From contig UQBO01000009.1 of NCBI GenBank assembly GCA_900539225.1, positions 1-46,219 on the forward strand: a stretch of 46,219 nucleotides of DNA, read 5' to 3'. The position numbers and the translations under genes are program-made. The notes beneath the pieces are model-generated. The model searched no databases, had not been told where the DNA came from, and saw nothing but the letters and a program-made list of their open reading frames with translations. Positions 18,884 to 26,245 of the stretch are shown here, piece by piece; position 1 is the first letter of the stretch; each line of letters starts with the position of its first letter. Source of the DNA: an uncultured Eubacteriales bacterium. GTDB taxonomy: Bacteria > Bacillota > Clostridia > Tissierellales > Peptoniphilaceae.

Positions 18884-20140
18884 ATGAAACTAGAATTAAA
18901 TAATATTGGCGTTTTTAATAATGCTTCAGTTGAAATTGACGGCATAACTGTCCTTGCTGGAGAAAATGCTAGCGGAAAGAGTACCGTAGGTAAGGCGCTC
19001 TATGCTATATTTCATGGATTGAAGTCATATGAAGAAAAGATATATAATCGTAGATTGTTCAACATTGCAAACTTAATTATAAAAATACCGCTTTCAAGAG
19101 GTACGGCTTCTGAAATTATATATAGTCGTAATTTATTTGATGATTTTGCTAAAAAAATACTTGATAATAAAGATAAATATATCGAAAATGAAAACGAATT
19201 AAAAAAAGACTTAATATCATATTATGACTTAAATAAAGATAATAAAGCTAACAAAGAAATTATTGAGGATGTATCGAATAGTCTTATCGCGAGCTTGAAG
19301 TTGACGGATAAAGAAATTCTTAATAATTTGATAAATATGTCTTTTAACAATGAGTTTAATTCAGAAATCATTAATAAGTTTAATGGCGGCAAAGGATCTG
19401 TAAGTCTAATGATTAAGGATGATACTGTAAAGGTTAATATAAACAATAATACTGTTGAAAGCATAGAAAATCCCAAAAAACTAGTAAAAGATATAGTTTA
19501 TATCGATGACCCGTACGTTTTGGATGATTTAAATATTATTTTTCCATATAGCAATAGACTTAACTCGCACAGAGATGATTTGTACGAAAAATTAAAATTA
19601 AAAAATGAAGATACAATTGAAGAAATCAAAATTAATGAAAAATTAAATTCAATTTTAGAAAAGCTTGAAAGCGTTAATTTAGGCGAGTTGCAAAAATCAG
19701 GAAACATTTACACATACTCTGACCCAGTTACAAAACTTGAATTAGATGTAAGAAATATAGCAACGGGTTTAAAAGCCTTTGTTATATTAAAGACACTTTT
19801 AGAAAATGGATCCTTAGAAGAAAAAGGAACTATAATACTAGATGAACCAGAAATACACTTACATCCAAAGTGGCAATTAGTTTTAGCAGAGCTCATCGTA
19901 CTAATTCATAAAGTTTTTAACATGCACATATTGCTTAATACACACAGTCCATACTTTTTAAGAGCCATAGAAGTTTATTCAATGAAGTACGAGGTTGACG
20001 ATAAAACAAAGTACTACTTAGTTACACGTAACGCTGCTGGCTCAAACATAGACGATGTAACAGACGATACAGCAAAGATATATAAATTATTGGCAGATCC
20101 GCTAGACAAACTGGATGAGGTTTTAAACGATGAAGCCTAA
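18884..20140 (+). CDS. AAA-family (AAA_15/21-like, SMC/ABC-type) ATPase of a two-gene module
   Basis: 418 residues. Walker A GENASGKST at 26-34, a long variable Asn/Lys-rich helical insertion (about 45-290), a signature-like ATGLKAFVILKTLLENG, Walker B TIILDEPEIHLHP (Asp320, Glu321) and an H-loop THSPYFLRAIE. This is the compact ATPase type found in OLD- and PtuA-like defence proteins, but no TOPRIM domain follows. The start at 18884 has GGAGGTG upstream. It overlaps the next gene by 11 bases. The region is clearly more AT-rich than the protease gene before it. Role in phage defence is inference. Confidence 0.75.
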   Translation: MKLELNNIGVFNNASVEIDGITVLAGENASGKSTVGKALYAIFHGLKSYEEKIYNRRLFNIANLIIKIPLSRGTASEIIYSRNLFDDFAKKILDNKDKYIENENELKKDLISYYDLNKDNKANKEIIEDVSNSLIASLKLTDKEILNNLINMSFNNEFNSEIINKFNGGKGSVSLMIKDDTVKVNINNNTVESIENPKKLVKDIVYIDDPYVLDDLNIIFPYSNRLNSHRDDLYEKLKLKNEDTIEEIKINEKLNSILEKLESVNLGELQKSGNIYTYSDPVTKLELDVRNIATGLKAFVILKTLLENGSLEEKGTIILDEPEIHLHPKWQLVLAELIVLIHKVFNMHILLNTHSPYFLRAIEVYSMKYEVDDKTKYYLVTRNAAGSNIDDVTDDTAKIYKLLADPLDKLDEVLNDEA

Positions 20141-20666
20141 GCAATTAATAGATTACTTAGCCTCATATAGTGACGTAATTGACAGCGTTTCAGTCATGTC
20201 AATGGATCAGACAGAGCCATTTATTGAGTCCTCATATAAAGGGATTAATTTTGACAAAGTAAAAGAAGAATACTGCAAAAAACATAATACAAAAGATAGT
20301 CAATCAAACGACAGCGTTTTCTCCTTCAATGGACAAGATTACTTTGTTGAGTTTAAAAACACAGAAAATCCCAAAGCTAAGGATTTGTATGGAAAGATAA
20401 GAGACAGCCTACTTATATATCTTGATATTTTAGATGAAAAACTGTCAGTAGTCAGAGAAAATTTAGGCTATATACTAGTTTACAAGAAAAACATTGAATA
20501 TTACAAAATTACTAGAAAAATTAAAAAACTAGCTAAAGATGACGCTAGCAAGGCAGGACGAGATGTCTGTGATATTAGGAAAAACTGCACTGGGCTTTAT
20601 TTCAACGATGTTCAGTTTATGGGACCACAAGAGTTTCTAAATGTCTTGAATAATGAACTAAAATAA
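20130..20666 (+). CDS. Small partner of the AAA ATPase, possible PD-(D/E)xK nuclease-like effector
   Basis: 178 residues, not recognised as a named family. FNGQDYFVEFKNTENPK contains Asp70 and Glu74-x-Lys76 at the end of a beta strand, a pattern like the catalytic core of PD-(D/E)xK nucleases, followed by a helix (AKDLYGKIRDSLLIYLDIL) and a strand GYILVYK. No HNH or TOPRIM motif is present, which separates it from Septu PtuB and OLD partners. The ATG lies inside the ATPase gene's end, so the products are made together. The nuclease assignment is a motif-level inference. Confidence 0.6.
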   Translation: MKPKQLIDYLASYSDVIDSVSVMSMDQTEPFIESSYKGINFDKVKEEYCKKHNTKDSQSNDSVFSFNGQDYFVEFKNTENPKAKDLYGKIRDSLLIYLDILDEKLSVVRENLGYILVYKKNIEYYKITRKIKKLAKDDASKAGRDVCDIRKNCTGLYFNDVQFMGPQEFLNVLNNELK

Positions 20667-20677
20667 GCATTTTAATC

Positions 20678-20712
20678 AAAAAAACTGTGGGAATCGAATC
20701 TCACAGTTTTTT
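20678..20712 (+). terminator. Rho-independent terminator (bidirectional)
   Basis: aaaaaactgtg/cacagtttttt stem with T run. Its A-run also serves the convergent MATE gene. Confidence 0.8.
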
Positions 20713-20725
20713 CATGTCTATATTT

Positions 20726-22036
20726 TTATTCATACTTCTCTTGATTTTCGCGGCTCAGCTTCCTATAAAAATAATAAGCAAATATTAATGTCACGCCCTC
20801 TGATAGTGCTGAAGCGAACCATATTAGTCTTGGCTCGATCATTGTCAAGACGAAAAGCGCCAAGTATATGGTCACGAAGCTTCTCAAAACGTTGATTATA
20901 ACTGAGTACTTTGGTTTTAAAAATGACACGCAAACGGCTGCTATGAGTACGTTGAAGCCTGTAATCATAAAGGATATCGAGAATTTGCGAAGCGATTCTA
21001 CTGAGTAGGCCATAGTCTCTGCGTCTACGTCCAAAAATATTCTAAATATCTTCTCTGGCAATAGCTGTGAGGCTGTTAAAAAGACCAATCCCGTCACAAA
21101 TATCGCCGCAGTCGCCATCCTATAAAGCTTTTTGAGGCTATCGTAATCCTTTTTACCATAGTAATAGCTTAGAAGCGGCTGTGTGCCTTGCGTTATGCCC
21201 GCAAAACAAGTGAGGGCAAGCTGATTGACGTAGCTAATAACCGAGAAAGTGGCAATGGATTTTTCGCCCAAAAACCTGATTATGAATAAATTGTAGAATA
21301 GTACTATCATTGCGATGCCGGCCTCTGCGACAAAGTCCCCAACACCAAGCGTAAAGATGGATTTGAGCGTTTCAAGCGAGAATTTTACCTCTACGAACTC
21401 AAGATTTGACTTGCCGATGGTGAAGTGAATTAAGTAGACCACTGTCGAGATGACTTGCGAGAAACCCGTTGCAATTGCTGCACCTGCGAGGCCCTTGCCC
21501 ATGAGTCCGACGAAGACGTAGTCCAAAATCACGTTGCTTAAGCCGCATGTGATAACGGTTGCAACCGCCAAACGCGGAAAACCATCGACCTTGACCAAGA
21601 CTTCGAAGTTATACGAAATCATTAGGAATGGCACAAAATACACGATGTTACCGATGTATTCCAAAACTAAAGGCTTCAGATCGCCACTTGCACCTAAAAG
21701 CGTTGCTATCGTATCCATGTTAAAATAGAAAAGCACTGTCAATATCAGTGAAAATATTGTTACGGTTTTTATATTGAAGCTAAAAATTTTATTAGCCTTC
21801 ATATAGTTTTTTCTGCCGATAAATACTCCGCACATAGTCTGCGAGCCGACTGCAGCTATTATCCCAAGCGCGAAAACGATGTTTATGAAAGGCATTGAAA
21901 GATTGACTGCACTTAGGGCATCGACGCCGACGAACTTGCTCACGAAGAAGCCGTCAACCATTGAATATAGGCTGAAGATGATCATCGCCGACAGCGAAGG
22001 TATCATGTAGGAGAAAAACTTTTTCTTGATGCTAAT
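20726..22036 (-). CDS. MATE-family efflux transporter, probable ATT start
   Basis: 436 residues with twelve hydrophobic segments in two repeats. The N-terminal half begins IPSLSAMIIFSLYSMVDGFF and has the MATE signatures VGVDALSAVNLSMPF and GAAIATGFSQ; the second half has ITQGTQPLLSYYYGKKDYDS. It expels cationic compounds in exchange for Na+ or H+. A strong promoter lies at 22090-22062, so any start before it is excluded. The AAGGGAGGT site is 7 bases from an ATT codon at 22036, and the next ATG would delete the first helix's lead (SIKKKFFSY). ATT is therefore the likeliest initiator. Confidence 0.85.
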   Translation of the reverse strand: MSIKKKFFSYMIPSLSAMIIFSLYSMVDGFFVSKFVGVDALSAVNLSMPFINIVFALGIIAAVGSQTMCGVFIGRKNYMKANKIFSFNIKTVTIFSLILTVLFYFNMDTIATLLGASGDLKPLVLEYIGNIVYFVPFLMISYNFEVLVKVDGFPRLAVATVITCGLSNVILDYVFVGLMGKGLAGAAIATGFSQVISTVVYLIHFTIGKSNLEFVEVKFSLETLKSIFTLGVGDFVAEAGIAMIVLFYNLFIIRFLGEKSIATFSVISYVNQLALTCFAGITQGTQPLLSYYYGKKDYDSLKKLYRMATAAIFVTGLVFLTASQLLPEKIFRIFLDVDAETMAYSVESLRKFSISFMITGFNVLIAAVCVSFLKPKYSVIINVLRSFVTIYLALFVLTMIEPRLIWFASALSEGVTLIFAYYFYRKLSRENQEKYE

Positions 22037-22061
22037 AGTAAGACCTCCCTTGATATATAAG

Positions 22062-22090
22062 ATTATAGCACAATCACAGCTTATAAGCAA
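22062..22090 (-). promoter_or_regulatory. Promoter of the MATE gene
   Basis: On the minus strand TTGCTT (22090-22085), 17 bp, TATAAT (22067-22062). The transcript would start near 22055, leaving a leader of about 20 bases with the AGGGAGGT site. Confidence 0.7.
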
Positions 22091-22302
22091 GGCTCTTTCG
22101 CATTCGATTGGGAATATTACTTAATTATAGTTTTTCTTCTATTATATATAGTTTATATCACTTCTTTTTTCATTATTTTAACTTAGATAATACTGTCTTT
22201 ATTCACTAAAACTTTAATCTTGAAAAAGGAAAGTAATAATTTATCTTTATTCACAAACACCATTTTTCTTAGATAAAAGAAGAACCACTCCCTTTAGGTC
22301 GT

Positions 22303-22321
22303 GAACCTTGGTGCTTCGCAC
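22303..22321 (+). repeat. Dispersed 19-bp repeat, copy 1
   Basis: gaaccttggtgcttcgcac, identical to 34709-34727 and, inverted, to 40407-40425 and 40440-40458. The rest of the gap 22091-22350 shows no gene, only AT-rich sequence. Confidence 0.85.
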
Positions 22322-22358
22322 TGTGATGATGAGTTCTTTTCTCTCCAAAACCATTCTC

Positions 22359-22434
22359 TTAAGAAATTCTTAAGGGATAATTAAGGAATTCTTAAGGGAA
22401 AATTAAGAAATAATTAAGATTTGTGTATTATAAT
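22359..22434 (+). promoter_or_regulatory. Six TTAAG boxes at 11-bp spacing plus -10, ABC/kinase operon
   Basis: TTAAG begins at 22359, 22370, 22381, 22392, 22403 and 22414, exactly one helical turn apart. The last two cover the -35 position of a promoter whose -10 is TATAAT (22429-22434) but which has no recognisable -35. Phased direct repeats of this kind are bound by OmpR/PhoP-type response regulators acting as activators. Here they precede an ABC transporter and histidine kinase operon. Confidence 0.7.
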
Positions 22435-22466
22435 AGACCCATAAAGATAAAAAAGGAGTGAAAACT

Positions 22467-23384
22467 ATGAACGAAATTTTAAAAGTAAATTCTGTAAGCA
22501 AGGTTTACGGCTCTTTCTACGCACTGAAAGATGTCAATATGGCTGTAAACGAAGGCGAGATCTATGGTCTTGTCGGCAAGAACGGCGCTGGTAAATCTAC
22601 TTTACTGAAAATCATAACTGGCCTTAGCTATCAAACAAGTGGCTCAATCGAGCTTCTTGGCGATGCGGGCGCAAATATTAACATAGCGAGGAGAAGGACA
22701 GGTGCTCTAATAAATAGGCCTTACTTCATTCCAACGCTTAGTGCAAGGGACAATCTTGAGTACATCGCGATCAACAGGGACATCAAGGACAGAAAGACGA
22801 AGGTAAATGAAACTTTGGAGCTAATCGGCCTTGAAAATACTAAGAACAAAAAGGCGAAGAACTTTTCCTTAGGTATGCAGCAAAGGCTTGCCATCGGTAT
22901 CGCGCTTATCGATGACCCAGTTTTTCTAATTCTTGACGAACCTATCAATGGTCTTGACCCTATCGGTATCAAGGAGGTCAGAGACCTTATTAAGCTTGTT
23001 AATCAAGAGAGAAAGACTACTGTCATGATCTCGAGCCACATTCTAAGTGAGCTTAACATGGTTGCTACTAAGTACGGCTTTATTGACAATGGCAGACTGA
23101 TCCAAGAGATTACTAAGGATGATCTCGATGAAAAGCTTAAATCGTCGACAAAGATCAAGGTTGATGACGCTGCCAAGGCTACTATAGTTTTGGAAGAGGA
23201 CATGAAGCTTCACAATTACAAGGTTTTAGCTGATAATGTCATTGCAATTTATGATAATGTTAATAGCAGCGCCATATTCAAGGCCTTCCAAGCAGCTGAT
23301 GTTGAAATTATCGAGATAAATCAAGCTAAGGAAGAGTTTGAATCATATTTCTTAAGCTTAGTAGGAGGTAGAAGAGATGTTTAA
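22467..23384 (+). CDS. ABC transporter ATP-binding protein (bacitracin/lantibiotic-immunity type)
   Basis: 305 residues. Walker A GKNGAGKST, signature SLGMQQR, Walker B VFLILDEPINGLDP, and H-loop SSHILSEL, then a C-terminal extension typical of BcrA-like ATPases. It powers the permease encoded next, probably exporting or clearing a peptide or antibiotic from the membrane. AAAGGAG sits 8 bases before the ATG at 22467. The permease gene overlaps its end by 8 bases. Expression is probably controlled through the TTAAG array. Confidence 0.9.
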   Translation: MNEILKVNSVSKVYGSFYALKDVNMAVNEGEIYGLVGKNGAGKSTLLKIITGLSYQTSGSIELLGDAGANINIARRRTGALINRPYFIPTLSARDNLEYIAINRDIKDRKTKVNETLELIGLENTKNKKAKNFSLGMQQRLAIGIALIDDPVFLILDEPINGLDPIGIKEVRDLIKLVNQERKTTVMISSHILSELNMVATKYGFIDNGRLIQEITKDDLDEKLKSSTKIKVDDAAKATIVLEEDMKLHNYKVLADNVIAIYDNVNSSAIFKAFQAADVEIIEINQAKEEFESYFLSLVGGRRDV

Positions 23385-24162
23385 TTTCATAAAATCAGAA
23401 TTATTTAGAATTAGTAAAAGAAAATACAATATGGGTCTATGGCTTTTCGGATTTGCAATGTGTGCCTTTGTCTTATACTTCTTCGCAGGACTTCGTAGGG
23501 TAGACCGTAACCTATCGATGATGTTCTTCACCTTAGGTCAAATACTATCCTTAGCATCCATACTAATTCCTCTAATGGTGAATTTAACAGCGCTTGAGCC
23601 ATACGCATCGGGCGCCATCAACAACAACTTAGCCCTTGGACAATCAAGGATAAAAATCTATCTAGCAAACGCAATTATTTCCTTCCTATATGTTTTAGTC
23701 TACATGATCATCATGTGCACTATACTTATAGGAGTCGGCGCAATCATCGCATCTATCAGCACTACGCCGTTTGCAGATATGATGAAGAACTTCCTTATAG
23801 GTTTTGCATATCTACTTCCATGTATATGGTTTTATGTGTCACTTGTTTTGTTCTTCCAAATACTAACAAGACACAGATCATCAGCTATCGCTATCTCTTA
23901 CGTTGCCATGGCTATCTTCCAACCTGTACTATATATAATACTAACTAAATTTAATTTGAATGGAAGTTTAATATTTTTAGCACCATCAAAAATTGTACAA
24001 TTACTAACTGGAATGATGGGTAGCTACAACCTAGACTTTTTGCGTAGTATTACTTATACAATTAAACCTATGAACGTTAACACTATGCTTTATATCATGC
24101 TTGGCTGGATAGCTCTTGTTTGGGCTGGCATTTACTTTGTAGGTAGAAAAAGAGAATTTTAA
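23377..24162 (+). CDS. ABC transporter permease (ABC-2 type)
   Basis: 261 residues with six hydrophobic segments (about 20-40, 54-72, 92-120, 140-165, 172-195, 235-253), the usual ABC-2/BcrB topology. A short basic cytosolic start (SELFRISKRKYN) and GAINNNLALGQSRIKIY coupling helix are characteristic. AGGAGG for this gene lies inside the preceding ATPase gene. It ends TAATG, sharing one base with the kinase start. Confidence 0.85.
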   Translation: MFNFIKSELFRISKRKYNMGLWLFGFAMCAFVLYFFAGLRRVDRNLSMMFFTLGQILSLASILIPLMVNLTALEPYASGAINNNLALGQSRIKIYLANAIISFLYVLVYMIIMCTILIGVGAIIASISTTPFADMMKNFLIGFAYLLPCIWFYVSLVLFFQILTRHRSSAIAISYVAMAIFQPVLYIILTKFNLNGSLIFLAPSKIVQLLTGMMGSYNLDFLRSITYTIKPMNVNTMLYIMLGWIALVWAGIYFVGRKREF

Positions 24163-25118
24163 TGAAGAGGGTATTTCCTTCAATCATACTAGCAGCGGCA
24201 CTAATTTTTTTAGTAGCCGCTCTTGGTTTAGATTTGATGAGTGTAATATTCATACTATTAGCACTTGTGGCATATCTTTCGTATACCATATATCTCTCAA
24301 GAAAAGAGCTTAGGGAGTTTCGTGAAAATCTTGAGTACAAGGAAGCAAGCGAAATTAAGGTCGCTTTGCAAAGCTATTCTTACACGGGTGAATTGAATGA
24401 GATCTGTAAGATAATTGAAGCGATCATTGACTCGAAGAACACCATGGGTCAAAAGTACAATGCATCGATCGAGAATCAAAACCTCATGATTACGAATATC
24501 TCGCACGATTTTAGAACGCCTCTTACATCCATCATGGGCTACATCGATGTCTACGAGAAGACTAGGGACGAGAAGTACCTTGAGATAATCAAGAAGAAGG
24601 CCGAGGAGCTAAAGGAACTCATCGACGGTTTTTATGATTTTTCAAGGCTTGTGTCGAAGTCCTACAAAATTGACAAGAGGGTCTTTAATCTCGATGACTT
24701 TATCAAGGAAGAGATAGTTAATTACTACGACTACTACATTGCCAAAGGCCAAATGATTGACGTCGAGCTTGATAGAGTGAGATGTTTCCAAGATGAAAAG
24801 AATCTTAAGATAGTTGTCGACAATTTAATCTCAAATATGATGAAGTACTCAGAAGGCGAGGACAAGATCGAGCTAAAGCTGAAAGATGGCTACTTCGAGC
24901 TCAAATTTTCTAATCTTGCTCAGATTAAAACGGATGATAGTATAGAGAGAGTTTTCGAGAGGAACTACACTATAGATAAGTCGAAGAATGATGCGTCGAG
25001 CGGATTGGGGCTGAATATAGTCGAAAACTTATGTGAATTGATGGGCTTGAATGTATCGGTTGATTATAAAGATGATGTGTTTAGCATATTAATTACAGGC
25101 AAAGCTCTAAACAAATAA
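24162..25118 (+). CDS. Membrane sensor histidine kinase, no adjacent response regulator
   Basis: 318 residues. Two N-terminal transmembrane helices (about 6-24 and 26-45) with almost no outside loop, a HisKA domain with phospho-acceptor His115 in NISHDFRTPLTS, and a HATPase_c domain with N-box VVDNLISNMMKYS and G-box SSGLGLNIVENLC. The near absence of an extracellular domain fits intramembrane-sensing kinases that read the state of a partner ABC transporter. It is encoded directly behind that transporter. The usual response-regulator gene is missing here, so its partner must be elsewhere. Confidence 0.9.
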   Translation: MKRVFPSIILAAALIFLVAALGLDLMSVIFILLALVAYLSYTIYLSRKELREFRENLEYKEASEIKVALQSYSYTGELNEICKIIEAIIDSKNTMGQKYNASIENQNLMITNISHDFRTPLTSIMGYIDVYEKTRDEKYLEIIKKKAEELKELIDGFYDFSRLVSKSYKIDKRVFNLDDFIKEEIVNYYDYYIAKGQMIDVELDRVRCFQDEKNLKIVVDNLISNMMKYSEGEDKIELKLKDGYFELKFSNLAQIKTDDSIERVFERNYTIDKSKNDASSGLGLNIVENLCELMGLNVSVDYKDDVFSILITGKALNK

Positions 25119-25143
25119 AAAATAAATTCATAATAAACTCATT

Positions 25144-25173
25144 GAAGCGATTGATATCATCGCTTCTTTTTTT
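25144..25173 (+). terminator. Rho-independent terminator
   Basis: Stem gaagcgat/atcgcttc with a seven-base loop and T7. Confidence 0.85.
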
Positions 25174-25271
25174 GCGATTTTTTTACTATTTTCATAGAAA
25201 AATAAAAAATATGTTTATATTTTCATTTACTGGGTATAAATAAGTCAGAGATAGTCAAAGGAAGTGATATT

Positions 25272-26225
25272 ATGGAGTATAAAGATTATTATAAAATATT
25301 AGGTGTCGACAAAAAGGCCTCTGATGCTGAGATTAAAAAGGCTTTTAGGACGCTTGCCAAGAAGTATCACCCTGATTTGCATCAAGGTGACAAGGCGAAC
25401 GAAGAAAAATTTAAGGAAATAAATGAGGCTTACGAAGTTCTCTCTGACAAGGACAAGAGACAAAAGTACGACGCTTTCGGTTCTAACTATGACTTTAGAG
25501 GCGGACAAAACTTTAACCCGAACGATTTTGGTTTCGGCGGCTTTGGCGGTGCTAATGGTAATGGCGGCACTTATTACAGATACGAAACAAACGGCTCTGG
25601 TGGCGACTTCTCTGACTTCTTCAACATGTTTTTCGGTGGAAACGATATGGGCGGCATGGGTAATGGCAGAGCAAAACGCTCATCTGGCTTTAATATAAAT
25701 GACTTATTTAGAGGCAAGGCAAAAAAAGAGAGACAAAGGTACAATACTGAGCTATATATCACGCTTGATGAAGCTTATAATGGCTCAAAAAGATCAGTTT
25801 CACTTAATGTTGATGGCAAAAATATTAATATAAATTTAAATATACCAAAGGGTATTACCGCTGGCAAGTCCATAAAAGTAGCTGGCGAAAAATGGGGCGT
25901 AAGTGGCGACATTTACTTCAAAATTCAATTTTTGAAGGACAAACGCTACGAACTTGACGGTCTAGACATCAAAACGAGCGTGGGCGTCTACCCTTGGGGC
26001 GCGTATTTCGGTTGCGAAAGAGTGGTCGAAGTCTTTGACAAGAAGATCAAGATCAAGGTGCCAAAGGGCTACGACGTAAGCAAGCTTATGAGGATCAAGG
26101 GCAAGGGCTTTACTGATATGAAGGGCAATACAGGCGATTTATACATCAGATTTAACATGGTGAACCCAAAACTTGACGAAGCTAGCGAAAAATTATACAA
26201 AGAATTAGAAGAAAAATATAAATAA
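25272..26225 (+). CDS. Class II J-domain co-chaperone (CbpA/DnaJ-like)
   Basis: 317 residues. J-domain at 1-70 with His33-Pro34-Asp35, a Gly/Phe/Asn-rich linker (about 75-145) and two C-terminal substrate-binding beta domains ending VNPKLDEASEKLYKELEE. There are no CxxCxGxG zinc repeats, so it is the CbpA rather than the DnaJ class. It would stimulate DnaK and feed clients to ClpB, whose gene begins 20 bp downstream. AAGGAAGTGATATT precedes the ATG. Confidence 0.9.
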   Translation: MEYKDYYKILGVDKKASDAEIKKAFRTLAKKYHPDLHQGDKANEEKFKEINEAYEVLSDKDKRQKYDAFGSNYDFRGGQNFNPNDFGFGGFGGANGNGGTYYRYETNGSGGDFSDFFNMFFGGNDMGGMGNGRAKRSSGFNINDLFRGKAKKERQRYNTELYITLDEAYNGSKRSVSLNVDGKNININLNIPKGITAGKSIKVAGEKWGVSGDIYFKIQFLKDKRYELDGLDIKTSVGVYPWGAYFGCERVVEVFDKKIKIKVPKGYDVSKLMRIKGKGFTDMKGNTGDLYIRFNMVNPKLDEASEKLYKELEEKYK

Positions 26226-26245
26226 ATATAATAGAAGGTGATATT

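Noticed and set aside
22359..22418. TTAAG array considered as a CRISPR or simple tandem repeat
   Set aside because: The conserved part is only 5 bases with 6-base variable gaps and it sits on a promoter, so regulator binding is the better reading.
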